From Leptolyngbyaceae cyanobacterium RM1_406_9 (GTDB taxonomy: Bacteria; Cyanobacteriota; Cyanobacteriia; Elainellales; Elainellaceae), in assembly GCA_012033355.1 (NCBI GenBank), contig JAAUQZ010000007.1, positions 1 to 44,574 on the forward strand: 44,574 nucleotides of DNA, read 5' to 3'. A program made the position numbers and the translations under genes. Below, in pieces: positions 34,770 to 44,565 of this stretch. The notes under the pieces are model-generated. The model searched no databases. It was not told the DNA's origin and saw only the letters and a list, made by a program, of their open reading frames with translations. Position 1 is the stretch's first letter, and every line of letters starts with the position of its first letter.

Positions 34770-35898
34770 GGGCGTAAGACCTCCCTTGGGGAACTAAACT
34801 CAACAACTCTTCCAGGGTTAGGCTGCGTTTAATCGCGACCGCTTGTTGCCGCACCGCATCGAGCACCGATTGCACTTCCTCGGAATCGAGGATGATGCCT
34901 TGCTGGTGCAGCAGATTGAAAACTAAATGCCGACCCGAATGTTTACCCACCACCAGACGACGCTCACGACCAACTTCTTCCGGGTCAAATGGCTCATAAG
35001 TAACGGGATTGTGCAGAATGCCGTGAGCGTGAATCCCGGCTTCGTGGGCAAAGGCATTTTCCCCCACGATCGCCTTCCAGGGGGGCACTGGACAGTTTGA
35101 GGCATTGGAGACTAACCGCGAGAGTTCTAACAATCGTTTCGTTTCAATGCTTGTTTGTACGCCATAGATGCGCTTCAAGGCCATCACAACTTCCTCTAGT
35201 GCTGCGTTGCCTGCCCGCTCACCTAAACCATTTACGGTTGTATTTACGGAGGCTGCGCCTGCTTGAATCCCCGCCAGAGCGTTTGCCGTTGCCAACCCCA
35301 GGTCATTATGGGTATGCATCTCAACTGGAATCGTCAAGTTAGAGACCAACTGGTGCACTTTGTTGTAGGTGGTGATGGGATCGAGAATGCCCACCGTATC
35401 ACAGAATCGAAACCGGAAAGCCCCCCATTCCTGAGCGAATGAAGCCACATCCAGTAGAAAAACGTCATCAGCTCTGGAGGAATCTTCACCTCCGACGGAC
35501 ACTGCCAGACCGCGATCGCAGGCAAAGTTGATCACATCCCGCAGGCGTTCCAGCATTATCTGCCATTGCCCGTTAAATTTTGCCGCAATCTGAATTTCTG
35601 AAACAGGAACCGAAATGTGAACTCGTTGCAGTCCACAGTCTACGGATGCTTGAATATCAGACCGATTTGCCCGATTCCAACCCAAGAGTTTGGCGTTCAA
35701 CCCCTGAGCGACAATTGCCCGAATGGAGGTGGCTTCTTCCTGCCCCATTGCGGGAATCCCGACTTCTAACTCCTGTACCCCAATCGAGTCCAGAAAGGTT
35801 GCGATCGCGATTTTTTCTTCAATCGTAAAAGCAATTCCGGCTGCCTGCTCTCCATCTCTCAGAGTTGTGTCATTGACCTGAATCAGATTGCTTTTCAT
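34756..35898 (-). CDS. nifV: Homocitrate synthase NifV
   Basis: 380 aa. NifV condenses acetyl-CoA and 2-oxoglutarate to homocitrate, the organic part of FeMo-co. The DRE-TIM barrel motifs are complete: NDTTLRDGEQAAG at the N-terminus, the metal-site HTHNDLGLATANAL, NGLGERAGNAALEEV, and GKHSGRHLV in the C-terminal part. It is read after a short membrane peptide and DUF2949 gene from nifP and followed by nifZ-nifT. Confidence 0.96.
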   Translation of the reverse strand: MKSNLIQVNDTTLRDGEQAAGIAFTIEEKIAIATFLDSIGVQELEVGIPAMGQEEATSIRAIVAQGLNAKLLGWNRANRSDIQASVDCGLQRVHISVPVSEIQIAAKFNGQWQIMLERLRDVINFACDRGLAVSVGGEDSSRADDVFLLDVASFAQEWGAFRFRFCDTVGILDPITTYNKVHQLVSNLTIPVEMHTHNDLGLATANALAGIQAGAASVNTTVNGLGERAGNAALEEVVMALKRIYGVQTSIETKRLLELSRLVSNASNCPVPPWKAIVGENAFAHEAGIHAHGILHNPVTYEPFDPEEVGRERRLVVGKHSGRHLVFNLLHQQGIILDSEEVQSVLDAVRQQAVAIKRSLTLEELLSLVPQGRSYAHANG

Positions 35899-35927
35899 GG
35901 TGGAGCATTAATGAATAAATGATATAT

Positions 35928-36056
35928 TTAATTAGTTGCTTTAACGTGTGATTTTGGCTCATTAGCTGCATCTTTGGATGCAGCTTCTAGCATCCAGTTA
36001 TGGGTGAATAAAATCACACTAAAAAGCAATGTGATTGTGGCTAAAGTTATCAGCAT
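35928..36056 (-). CDS. 42-aa single-pass membrane peptide in the nifP operon
   Basis: ATG 36056 follows a good ribosome site (GGAGG, 6 bp away) and the frame runs 42 codons to TAA 35928. The first half is hydrophobic (MLITLATITLLFSVILFTHN) and the second polar, as expected for one membrane helix with a short tail. It lies between DUF2949 and nifV on the same strand and has no other explanation in the gap. Function unknown. Conservation in other nif clusters would decide if it is real. Confidence 0.55.
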   Translation of the reverse strand: MLITLATITLLFSVILFTHNWMLEAASKDAANEPKSHVKATN

Positions 36057-36112
36057 AATGCCTCCTTAGTTGGTTTTAGATTTTGTTTCAGATTGATCAG
36101 GTTGCGTAAGGG

Positions 36113-36304
36113 CTATTGAAGTTGGGCTTCTAACCAATCAAAAATTTGAGCCAGTTGTTGCATTGTGATCAGTCCATATTGCCAGAGGAGCATGGGAAGG
36201 GGAGCGTAATCCCGTTCAGGATGACGCAGCAACACATCGATTTCTGCGGATGAGATGGCGAGTTCATGCTGCAAAAAGTGGATCAATGATGCGTTGCTGC
36301 TCAT
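36113..36304 (-). CDS. DUF2949-like small protein
   Basis: 63 aa: LIHFLQHELAISSAEIDVLL, then RDYAPLPMLLWQYGLITMQQ and LAQIFDWLEAQL. This matches the short cyanobacterial DUF2949 family, which is of unknown function. It lies between the dps-like gene and nifV, all on the same strand. Confidence 0.75.
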   Translation of the reverse strand: MSSNASLIHFLQHELAISSAEIDVLLRHPERDYAPLPMLLWQYGLITMQQLAQIFDWLEAQLQ

Positions 36305-36341
36305 GGTTGCCTCCTGAAATTAGGGAATAGTCAATGGAAAA

Positions 36342-36884
36342 CTAAGATCGGCTGACAAACGCAAACGTCAAACTGTCTTCGGCAAGGAAATGGGCGAGAT
36401 GAAAGGCACGGTCTTCCGTTTGCAACAGAAATTGTTCATAGAGATAGCGAGTGGCGCGATCGCCCACACTTTCTGCTTGGGCGGCTTGCCGTCGCAGTAA
36501 ATCAATCACAGCCTGCTCTGCTTGTAAATTGTGTTCGACCATCTGTCGCGCCGCAAAAATACCATCGGCTTCTGGGGTGAAGCAACAGAGATCGGCTAAT
36601 CGACTGAAACTGGCAGCAGGCACACCGCCCAGACCATTTAAGCGTTCACCAATCTGGTGCACATAGCCCTGAACTTGTTCGTAGCTTTCAGCAAAGAATT
36701 CGTGCAATGAATAGAACTCTGCGCCTTCCACCACAAAGTGATGCTTCTGGTATTGCAGATACAACGCCTGGAAACTGGCAAGGGCGATGTTTAAGCCTTC
36801 GCAGACAGGAACAGTGACTTCCTGCCCCAGTGCGATCGGATTAGCCTGAACTTGTCCAAACTCTTGTACGAGTGTTTGTATCAT
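36342..36884 (-). CDS. dps: Dps-like ferritin-fold protein
   Basis: 180 aa, all helical. The Dps hallmark is seen in [40 protein letters not shown] and RLNGLGGVP, with His and Glu residues at the positions of the ferroxidase site between subunits. The family detoxifies peroxide by oxidising Fe(II) and stores iron. In a nif operon this would protect nitrogenase and supply iron. Dps genes are known in the nif cluster of Leptolyngbya-type cyanobacteria. Confidence 0.85.
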   Translation of the reverse strand: MIQTLVQEFGQVQANPIALGQEVTVPVCEGLNIALASFQALYLQYQKHHFVVEGAEFYSLHEFFAESYEQVQGYVHQIGERLNGLGGVPAASFSRLADLCCFTPEADGIFAARQMVEHNLQAEQAVIDLLRRQAAQAESVGDRATRYLYEQFLLQTEDRAFHLAHFLAEDSLTFAFVSRS

Positions 36885-36980
36885 TGGAATGTGTCCTTTG
36901 GTAAGTGAAATTTCAACGGAAATAAGAGAGTAAGAGGGTGAGTGAGTGGGTGAGTGAGCGGGATAGCGCGTGTTTTACGG

Positions 36981-37253
36981 TTACTTCAAGGGTTCGGTGT
37001 TCCAACAGCGCTCTAGCCAGTTCACCATTTCCTGGCGAGAAGCGACGAACTGTTGCACAACGCTTCGCAGTAGCAAAGCACCGATACCATTCTGGACTTC
37101 GACCCGCAAAGTACCATCGGGCAAGCACCAGCAGGAGATTTTGAGTTCCTGCAAGCGGTGGTAAATACGCCAGCGATCAATGCGGGGAACAGACACCATA
37201 TAGGTGCCATCCATTTGGGTGATGTTAGAGCTTTGAGAAAAAAGCGGGGACAT
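36981..37253 (-). CDS. Conserved small protein following nifP
   Basis: 90 aa from ATG 37253, 25 bp after nifP: MDGTYMVSVPRIDRWRIYHR, LQELKISCWCLPDGTLRVEV and NGIGALLLRSVVQQFVASRQ. A mixed alpha/beta protein with a Cys-Trp-Cys pair. A product of this type follows nifP in other cyanobacterial nif clusters as far as I recall; no function is assigned. A short GAGTGA tandem tract (36929-36960) separates it from the dps gene. Confidence 0.72.
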   Translation of the reverse strand: MSPLFSQSSNITQMDGTYMVSVPRIDRWRIYHRLQELKISCWCLPDGTLRVEVQNGIGALLLRSVVQQFVASRQEMVNWLERCWNTEPLK

Positions 37254-37277
37254 GGGAGTAACCTCGAAAAATTAGGG

Positions 37278-38042
37278 CTAGAGGGTGGGATGAGTGTGAG
37301 CCAAATGATTTTGGGTGAATTGTTCAAGTTGTTGTTCTAAAGCTTCGATGCGGTCGAGTAATGATTGGATCGCCACCGCTTCCACGTCGGGAACTTGTCC
37401 ATGTTCCAGCGGGCAAGTTTGCGTATTGGTGCGGCAAATGTTGCGTCCAGGAATGCCAACGGCGGTGCAATGGGAGGGAACCGCTTTCAATACGATCGAG
37501 CCAGCACCAATGCGGGCATAATCCCCGATCGTGATATTGCCGAGAATTTTGGCTCCTGCCCCAACGACCACATACTGCCCCAGGGTAGGGTGGCGTTTGC
37601 CTGTTTCTTTACCTGTGCCGCCCAGGGTCACTCCCTGATAAATCAGACAGTAATCACCGACGATCGCGGTTTCCCCAATCACCACCCCCATACCGTGGTC
37701 AATAAACACCCCTTTGCCAATCTCAGCCCCTGGATGAATTTCAATCCCTGTGAAGAGTCGAGTCAGATGGGAAATGAAGCGAGGGATGAAGGTGACGCGA
37801 TGAGTATGGAGCCAGTGCGCTAGGCGGTAGAGGGCGATCGCATGAAGACCGGGATAACAGAGCAACACTTCTAGCCAATCATGGGCGGCCGGGTCGCGAT
37901 CGAAGATGATCCGAAAATCTTCCTTTAGAGCTTGCCAGTTGCTCCAGCGATCGGGGTTCTGGAAAGACTTCGCTTCGGGGGTAATGCTCTTGGTAAAAGG
38001 CAGCGTCAGGGGGGATAGGAATGGCGTTAGAGGAGACTGCAT
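37278..38042 (-). CDS. nifP: Serine acetyltransferase NifP (CysE-like)
   Basis: 254 aa. It makes O-acetylserine for cysteine, raising sulfur supply for Fe-S cluster assembly during nitrogen fixation. After an N-terminal helical part ([20 protein letters not shown]) the left-handed beta-helix has [20 protein letters not shown] and [20 protein letters not shown], with [15 protein letters not shown] at the active site. A C-terminal coiled tail follows. It is the first gene of the reverse-strand operon nifP-orf90-dps-DUF2949-nifV-nifZ-nifT. Its promoter module lies at 38078-38342. Confidence 0.93.
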   Translation of the reverse strand: MQSPLTPFLSPLTLPFTKSITPEAKSFQNPDRWSNWQALKEDFRIIFDRDPAAHDWLEVLLCYPGLHAIALYRLAHWLHTHRVTFIPRFISHLTRLFTGIEIHPGAEIGKGVFIDHGMGVVIGETAIVGDYCLIYQGVTLGGTGKETGKRHPTLGQYVVVGAGAKILGNITIGDYARIGAGSIVLKAVPSHCTAVGIPGRNICRTNTQTCPLEHGQVPDVEAVAIQSLLDRIEALEQQLEQFTQNHLAHTHPTL

Positions 38043-38077
38043 AGTTTTCTGATGGCAAAGCGTGTTCTGTTCTCCTG

Positions 38078-38342
38078 CTTATATCAGGCAAGTATAAACA
38101 GTGCAGAACCTGTGCCTCGAATCAGAGTTATTTAAACTATTAGAAGTGTACTCAACCCCCAAACCGAGATCTGATGGGAAGTCTATTTTTTTTAAGGGTT
38201 GAGGGGCTAGTAATTTGGGTTAGGGGAACTGGTATTAACTGGAATAGGAACAAGTATTTAGGTACTCACGAACAAACCAGGTCATTCCGCACCTTACAGC
38301 CAATTCTTAGCCCAAATCATGGACGATTGATGATGTACTCAA
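38078..38342 (-). promoter_or_regulatory. Nif-type promoter module of nifP
   Basis: Reading on the reverse strand: distal TTGAGTACA at 38342-38334; a partial copy TGAGTACC at 38268-38261; box 1 AAATACTTGTTCC (from 38259); box 2 AAATTACTAGCCCCTC (38216-38201, 44 bp on); box 3 TTGAGTACACTTCTAATAG (from 38155, 57 bp on); and an extended -10 TGATATAAG (TATAAG 38083-38078, 72 bp on). The predicted start is about 30 bp before ATG 38042. CnfR activation of nifP is known in Leptolyngbya boryana; the boxes are my alignment. Confidence 0.72.
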
Positions 38343-38382
38343 ACCGCATTTTTGTATCAAGTTTATCTATTTATAATAGAGT

Positions 38383-38475
38383 TATAGCCAGCCTAAATAG
38401 GCTGTAGGACGAGCGGGTTGTGAAAGGCGCACCCCTCCGGGGTGCGCCTTTCACAACCTACTTAGGATTGCTATA
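38383..38475. mobile_element. 93-bp MITE-like inverted-repeat element, copy 3
   Basis: TATAGCCAGCCTAAAT at the left and TTAGGATTGCTATA at the right. The central stem carries a compensating pair of changes relative to copies 1 and 2 (GTGAAAGGCGC with GCGCCTTTCAC). It sits between the nifP and nifB promoter modules without disrupting either. Confidence 0.78.
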
Positions 38476-38687
38476 TGTTCACTGTGGACAAATCCGAAAG
38501 AAATATTACAGTTAATCCGCTGTTTCTATAAAAGTGATAATTTAGATACAGAATTGAATTTCGGTTCTTGCTGGGAGTCATTCATTATTGTTTGATCCCA
38601 GCTTTAGTTAAAAAGACAACCCAAAAGTCAATCAATCAACGTCAGATTTGCCTTCTCAATCAGCTTTTGAAGCCTTTGAGAGGTTGC

Positions 38688-38951
38688 TTGAGTACAAATC
38701 TGTTGGCTTTAAAACTCACTCAAAAATACCTTCAACGCCTTGTATCACAGGCGTTTGAGTTGAGTACAAACAATACTTCTCCCCCACTTAAATAATACTC
38801 GACCCCAGTTTGAAAAATACTCGACCCCCAACCCGCTAAAAAATTTGGTTGCTGAGCCAGACCGGGTTTGCAGGCTTGAGTACAATCTAATGAATTTAAT
38901 AACTCTGACACAGGGCAACTGCATGGGACTGGTTTAGGCGGTTGGTATAAC
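38688..38951 (+). promoter_or_regulatory. Nif-type promoter module of nifB
   Basis: TTGAGTACA boxes at 38688, 38760 and 38876. Box 1 ACAATACTTCTCCCCC (38770-38785), an extra AATACTCGACCCC (38794-38806), box 2 AAAAATACTCGACCCCC (38813-38829, 44 bp from box 1), box 3 TTGAGTACAATCTAATG (from 38876, 58 bp on), and an extended -10 TGGTATAAC (TATAAC 38946-38951, 70 bp on). This leaves a leader of about 300 nt before ATG 39261. The two distal TTGAGTACA boxes sit at the same distances from box 3 as in nifP (188 and 116 versus 187 and about 114). Confidence 0.75.
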
Positions 38952-38959
38952 TCTCATAA

Positions 38960-39260
38960 CGCCAATCACTCAGCTCTACCAATCAGAAACAACGGTTCTT
39001 TCAACCCACGCTAAGCAATAGCCATTCAGGTTTCTAGATTGAGAGATGAGATGAGAGGATGACGCAACTGCAACCAGCTCTTAATGATGATCGAAGTGAA
39101 GTTACTCCTACAGCTTATATCAGTGTTCCTAAGGGAACGAATTTGATCTCTAGCCTGCATTGGCAGGTTGTCTGTCATCAGTAACTTCCATCGATTTTTT
39201 AGAAGCATGGAGCGATCGTCTCTCTCGGTGGCGCTGTCCACTTAGCCCTGCCGAAATTCA
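38960..39260 (+). other. Long predicted leader of nifB
   Basis: No gene recognised between the predicted transcription start (about 38958) and ATG 39261. This would be an untranslated leader of about 300 nt, a plausible place for post-transcriptional control, but no known riboswitch fold was recognised. Confidence 0.45.
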
Positions 39261-40733
39261 ATGACACCACCACCTTTAGGAATACTCGCTTCCCCAACGA
39301 CTCAGCCAGCGACAGATCTCGTTGTCACCAAAAACGCTGTGACCTCAAAAAGCGGTGATAGCTGTGGTTGTAGCAGTAACACCAGCGCGGCTCCTAGCCT
39401 GGATCAACGCACCCTCGATCGCATTGCTAAACACCCCTGCTACAGCGAAGAAGCCCATCACCATTATGCTCGGATGCACGTTGCAGTTGCTCCGGCCTGC
39501 AATATTCAGTGTAACTACTGCAACCGCAAATATGATTGTGCGAATGAAAGCCGTCCTGGTGTCGTGAGTGAGTTATTAACCCCTGAAGAAGCGGCTCACA
39601 AAGTGCTGGTGATTGCGGGCAAGATTCCCCAAATGACGGTGCTGGGCATTGCTGGCCCTGGCGATCCGCTGGCAAATCCCGAAAAGACCTTCCGCACCTT
39701 TGAGTTGATTGCAGACAAAGCACCAGACATTAAACTCTGTTTGTCTACCAATGGTCTGATGCTGCCCGATCACGTCGATCGCATCAAAGCTCTAAATGTG
39801 GATCACGTCACCATCACGATTAATATGGTCGATCCGAAAGTCGGCACCAAGATCTATCCCTGGGTTCACTATCGCCGCAGACGTTACAAAGGACTGGAAG
39901 CAGCACAAATTCTGCATGAACGGCAGATGGAAGGCTTGCAGGCGCTCAAAGAAGCCGACGTGCTGTGCAAAGTGAATTCGGTCATGATTCCCGGCATCAA
40001 CGACGAACACCTGGTAGAAGTGGATCAGGCGATTCGGCAGAAAGGGGCATTCTTGCACAACATTATGCCGCTGATTTCCGCTCCAGAACATGGCACCCAC
40101 TTTGGTCTGACGGGTCAACGCGGCCCCACCCCCAAAGAATTGAAAAAGCTACAAGACGAGTGCGCCGACAGCAACATGAAGATGATGCGTCACTGCCGCC
40201 AGTGCCGTGCGGATGCCGTGGGTTTGTTGGGCGAAGACCGCAGCCAGGAATTTACCAAAGAGAAATTCATGGAAATGCCAGAGCAATATGATCTGGAACT
40301 ACGGCAGGAAGTTCACGCTGGCATTGAGCAATTCAAAGAAGAAATCAAGCTAGCCAAAGCCAGAGTGAAGCCCAGTGAGCGCATTAGGAATAGTCCGAAG
40401 ATCCTGGTGGCGGTAGCGACCAAAGGCGGTGGCATTGTCAACCAGCACTTTGGTCACGCCAAAGAATTCCAGATCTTTGAAGTGGATGCGAACGAGGCAA
40501 AATTTGTGGGACACCGCAAGATTGACCAGTACTGTCAGGGCGGCTACGGCGAAGATGCAACGCTAGAGCACGTGATCAAAGCAATTTCTGATTGCAAAGC
40601 GGTGCTTGTGTCCAAAGTCGGTGAATGCCCGAAAGCAGAACTGCGGGAATCAGGCTTGCAAGTAGTGGAAGCCTACGACGTGATTGAAAAGGTGGCGAGA
40701 GAGTTTTACGACCAGCACATGCAAGAGTTTTGA
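39261..40733 (+). CDS. nifB: Nitrogenase cofactor maturase NifB (radical SAM)
   Basis: 490 aa. NifB fuses two [4Fe-4S] clusters and inserts carbide to give NifB-co, the core of FeMo-co. The radical-SAM motif CNIQCNYC follows an N-terminal Cys/His region ([26 protein letters not shown]), and the core runs through [37 protein letters not shown] and [18 protein letters not shown]. The C-terminal part (from about 385) is a NifX-like domain ([20 protein letters not shown]). It is first in the operon with fdxN, nifS, nifU and nifH. Confidence 0.97.
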   Translation: MTPPPLGILASPTTQPATDLVVTKNAVTSKSGDSCGCSSNTSAAPSLDQRTLDRIAKHPCYSEEAHHHYARMHVAVAPACNIQCNYCNRKYDCANESRPGVVSELLTPEEAAHKVLVIAGKIPQMTVLGIAGPGDPLANPEKTFRTFELIADKAPDIKLCLSTNGLMLPDHVDRIKALNVDHVTITINMVDPKVGTKIYPWVHYRRRRYKGLEAAQILHERQMEGLQALKEADVLCKVNSVMIPGINDEHLVEVDQAIRQKGAFLHNIMPLISAPEHGTHFGLTGQRGPTPKELKKLQDECADSNMKMMRHCRQCRADAVGLLGEDRSQEFTKEKFMEMPEQYDLELRQEVHAGIEQFKEEIKLAKARVKPSERIRNSPKILVAVATKGGGIVNQHFGHAKEFQIFEVDANEAKFVGHRKIDQYCQGGYGEDATLEHVIKAISDCKAVLVSKVGECPKAELRESGLQVVEAYDVIEKVAREFYDQHMQEF

Positions 40734-40810
40734 GTTCTCAGTGTTGAGTTTTGAGTAAACATTCAACATTCAGAACTCAACATTCAGAACTCAACACTCA
40801 AGACCTTTCT
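40734..40810. repeat. Tandem short repeats between nifB and fdxN
   Basis: Units of the type CATTCAGAACTCAA repeat two to three times and are partly complementary to the preceding TTGAGTTTTGAGT stretch, so a hairpin in the transcript is possible. The same AACTCAA/ACACTCA vocabulary recurs between nifS and nifU. Confidence 0.65.
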
Positions 40811-40822
40811 AAGGAGGTTGTT

Positions 40823-41209
40823 ATGACCTACATGATTACGAGTCAGTGCATTGAATGTCATCGCTGTGAATCGCTTTGCCCAACAGGGGCAATCACCCGA
40901 AATGAACATCAGTATCAAATCAATTCTGAACGCTGTAACGATTGTGTGGGTCATTACGCTGTACCTCAATGTTGGGCAGCCTGCCCCACTAATGGCGGAT
41001 GTGTTCCCAACCTGGCAACTCTCCCTCACTCGCTTGCTGAAAAGCCATCCTCTGATTACTGGGACAACTGGTTCTACACCTACGAGCACCTGGTATCAAG
41101 GTTAAACGCCAATCAACCTTCTGCTTATTGGCAACGCTGGTTTGATACCTATTCGCAAGCATTAACCAAACAACTACAAACCCCGACCTCTGTGGGAGCC
41201 AACGTATGA
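40823..41209 (+). CDS. fdxN: FdxN, 2x[4Fe-4S] bacterial-type ferredoxin
   Basis: About 128 aa from ATG 40823, with AAGGAGG at 40811-40817. Cysteines lie at 9, 12, 15, 19 and 38, 41, 50, 54, the same register as in both CnfR proteins of this window, and the tail (WFYTYEHLVSRLNANQ) is specific to cyanobacterial FdxN. It probably supplies electrons to NifB. It overlaps nifS by 4 bp (ATGA). The gene is not interrupted by an excision element. Confidence 0.93.
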   Translation: MTYMITSQCIECHRCESLCPTGAITRNEHQYQINSERCNDCVGHYAVPQCWAACPTNGGCVPNLATLPHSLAEKPSSDYWDNWFYTYEHLVSRLNANQPSAYWQRWFDTYSQALTKQLQTPTSVGANV

Positions 41210-42408
41210 GTGCAGTGATTTATCTTGATAACAATGCCACTACCCAGGTTGATCCAGAAGTAGTGGAAGCCATTCTGCCCTATCTTACTCAGTATTACGG
41301 TAATCCATCCTCAATGCACAGTTTTGGTGGGCAAGTTGGCAAAGCCTTGAAACAAGCCCGTGTCCAGGTTGCAGCCCTGTTAAGCGCAGAAGAATCGGAG
41401 ATCATTTTTACCAGTTGTGGCACTGAAGGCAACAATACCGCTATCCGTGCGGCGCTGACTGCCCAACCCGATCGCAAACACCTAATTACCACCCAAGTTG
41501 AACACGCCTGTGTTTTGAATCTGTTTAAGCAACTGGAAAAGCAGGGCTATACCGTCACGTATCTCTCGGTAGACCATAAGGGTCAATTAGACCTGATGGA
41601 GCTAGAAGCGGCGATTACAGGCAACACAGCATTAGTTTCGATGATGTATGCCAACAACGAAACGGGAACGGTGTTTCCGGTTGAACAAGCCGGAGCGATC
41701 GCCAAAGAGTACGGCGCAACCTTCCATGTTGATGCGGTGCAGGTGGCTGGTAAGTTGCCTCTGAACATGAAAATCAGCACCATTGATTTGATGACGATTT
41801 CCGGTCACAAGTTACACGCACCCAAAGGTGTTGGTGCCCTGTATGTGCGGCGGGGATTCCGTTTTCGTCCGCTGTTGATTGGGGGACACCAGGAACGGGG
41901 TCGTCGCGCCGGAACCGAAAATGTGGCTGGCATTATCGGTTTAGGCAAAGCCGCCGAACTCGCTCAGTTGCATCTCGCAGATGTGGCGACGGAGAAAAAA
42001 CTGCGTGACCGTCTGGAAAAAGGCTTGTTGGCGATTCCAAATACGGAAATCAATGGCGATCGCAAGAACCGCCTCCCTAACACCACGAACATTGGCTTCA
42101 AATACATCGAAGGCGAAGCCATCCTCCTCTCCCTTGATCAATACGGCATCTGTGCCTCCTCTGGTTCTGCCTGCACTTCTGGCTCTTTGGAACCGTCCCA
42201 CGTCCTACGGGCAATGGGCTTACCTTACACCACCCTGCATGGCTCCATTCGATTCAGCCTCTCCCGATACACCACTGAAGCCGAAGTCGATCGCGTTTTG
42301 GAAGTAATGCCGGGAATTGTGGAACGTCTGCGTGCCCTTTCACCCTTTAACAATGACCAGGCTGAATGGCTGCAAGACCGTGAAGAAGCCCTAGTCGGAG
42401 CCGTTTAA
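41206..42408 (+). CDS. nifS: Cysteine desulfurase NifS
   Basis: 400 aa, PLP-dependent, releases sulfur from cysteine for Fe-S assembly on NifU. Motifs: MSAVIYLDNNATTQVDPEV at the N-terminus, the PLP lysine in SGHKLHAPKG, and the active-site cysteine loop in GICASSGSACTSGSLEPSHV. Full length and translationally coupled to fdxN. Confidence 0.96.
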   Translation: MSAVIYLDNNATTQVDPEVVEAILPYLTQYYGNPSSMHSFGGQVGKALKQARVQVAALLSAEESEIIFTSCGTEGNNTAIRAALTAQPDRKHLITTQVEHACVLNLFKQLEKQGYTVTYLSVDHKGQLDLMELEAAITGNTALVSMMYANNETGTVFPVEQAGAIAKEYGATFHVDAVQVAGKLPLNMKISTIDLMTISGHKLHAPKGVGALYVRRGFRFRPLLIGGHQERGRRAGTENVAGIIGLGKAAELAQLHLADVATEKKLRDRLEKGLLAIPNTEINGDRKNRLPNTTNIGFKYIEGEAILLSLDQYGICASSGSACTSGSLEPSHVLRAMGLPYTTLHGSIRFSLSRYTTEAEVDRVLEVMPGIVERLRALSPFNNDQAEWLQDREEALVGAV

Positions 42409-42500
42409 GTTTTGAATTTTGAGTTTTAAGTTTAGTCATTAACTCAATCCTCAACACTCAACACTCAACGCTCAATCCTCAACACTCATAACTAGGAAAA
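42409..42500. repeat. Tandem heptad-like repeats between nifS and nifU
   Basis: ACACTCA/ATCCTCA units (42440-42490) follow a TTTTGAGTTTTAAG stretch that could pair with them. Similar to the nifB-fdxN spacer; the nifU start follows a few bp later. Confidence 0.65.
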
Positions 42501-42504
42501 TGCC

Positions 42505-43392
42505 ATGTGGGACTATTCTGAGAAAGTACTGGATTTATTCTATAACCCTAAAAACCAGGGTGCGATCGAAGATCCAAACCAAGATGGAGTTGCGGTTGTT
42601 TTTGGTGAAGTCGGTAGCATTGCCTGCGGTGATGCTCTCAGGCTCCATCTCAAAATTGAAGTCGAAGCTGACAAAATTCTGGATGCTCGGTTTCAAACTT
42701 TCGGTTGCACCAGTGCGATCGCATCCTCTTCCGCCCTAACTGAAATCATCAAAGGCATCACCCTAGATGCGGCATTGAATATCAGTAATCGCGATATTGC
42801 CAATTATTTAGGTGGCTTACCAGAAGAAAAGATGCACTGTTCCGTGATGGGTCAGGAAGCATTGGAAGCGGCTATTTTCAAATATCGTGGCATTGAAGTT
42901 GAACAGCACGAAGATGATGATGGCGCACTCATCTGTAGCTGCTTTGGTGTGAGTGAAAATAGAATTCGTCGCGTTGTGATCGAAAATAACCTGACTACAG
43001 TGGAACAGGTGACGAGCTATGTGAAAGCAGGCGGCGGTTGTAGTTCTTGTGGTGCCGAAATTGAAGATTTGATTGCAGCGATTCAACAAGAAAAAGAACT
43101 CACTGCCAGCCGAGTCGCTGCCGAAATTGCCACGGCTCAAGCGCAAAACCGCCCCTTGACAACCGTGCAAAAAATCAACCTGGTGCAAACCGTTTTGCAG
43201 GAAGTCCGTCCTATGTTGTTAGCCGATGGAGGTGATGTTGAACTCTACGATGTCGAAGGCGATACCGTCAAAGTTGTGCTGAAAGGGGCCTGTGGTTCCT
43301 GTTCTAGCAGCACCGCTACGCTCAAAAATGCGATCGAAGTTCGGTTACGAGAACGTGTTTTACCCACTCTGATCGTTGAAGCAGTTTCATGA
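42505..43392 (+). CDS. nifU: Fe-S scaffold protein NifU
   Basis: 295 aa with all three NifU domains. The N-terminal IscU-like scaffold has three Cys, in ACGDALRLHLK, FGCTSAIASSSAL and KMHCSVMG. The central [2Fe-2S] domain has LICSCFGVSENRIR and AGGGCSSCGAEIEDL. The C-terminal Nfu domain has GACGSCSSSTATLKNAIE. It receives sulfur from NifS and builds clusters for NifH and NifB. Only a repeat-rich spacer separates it from nifS. Confidence 0.96.
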   Translation: MWDYSEKVLDLFYNPKNQGAIEDPNQDGVAVVFGEVGSIACGDALRLHLKIEVEADKILDARFQTFGCTSAIASSSALTEIIKGITLDAALNISNRDIANYLGGLPEEKMHCSVMGQEALEAAIFKYRGIEVEQHEDDDGALICSCFGVSENRIRRVVIENNLTTVEQVTSYVKAGGGCSSCGAEIEDLIAAIQQEKELTASRVAAEIATAQAQNRPLTTVQKINLVQTVLQEVRPMLLADGGDVELYDVEGDTVKVVLKGACGSCSSSTATLKNAIEVRLRERVLPTLIVEAVS

Positions 43393-43461
43393 ATTGTATA
43401 TCGCTGAAATGTAATCCAGTTGGGCGATCGCCGCCACTGCGATCGTTGCCAACTTCCCTAA

Positions 43462-44418
<957 letters not shown>

Positions 44419-44424
44419 TTGAGT

Positions 44425-44565
44425 TAATGGGTGATGGGGTGATGGGGAAATGAAGTGATGGAGTGATGGGGTGATGGGGTGATGGATAATCAAGCACCTT
44501 GCCACTCCCCGCTCCCACTCCCCACTCCCACTCCCACTCCCACTCCCACTCCCACTTCCACCTTC
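44425..44565. repeat. Short tandem repeats after nifH
   Basis: GATGGGGTGATGGGG units (44428-44484), then CCCACTCCCACTCCC units (44503-44565), in opposite sense so that a long hairpin is possible. Repeats and a hairpin between nifH and nifD are known in cyanobacteria and are thought to lower or stabilise parts of the transcript. Confidence 0.75.

Noticed and set aside
38168..38407. Open frame between nifP and nifB (MGSLFFLRVEGLVIW...)
   Set aside because: It overlaps the nifP promoter boxes and the start of a MITE-like element and shows no family resemblance.
38881..38904. TTGAGT as a -35 with ATAACT as -10 for nifB
   Set aside because: The hexamers give a poor -10 and the arrangement is not kept at the parB and coxB promoters, whereas the TGnTATAA element about 70 bp after TTGAGT is kept in all four (62 bp in parB).
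40734..40810. Possible CRISPR-like repeats between nifB and fdxN
   Set aside because: Repeat units of about 14 bp follow each other directly with no spacers; this is an STRR-type spacer.
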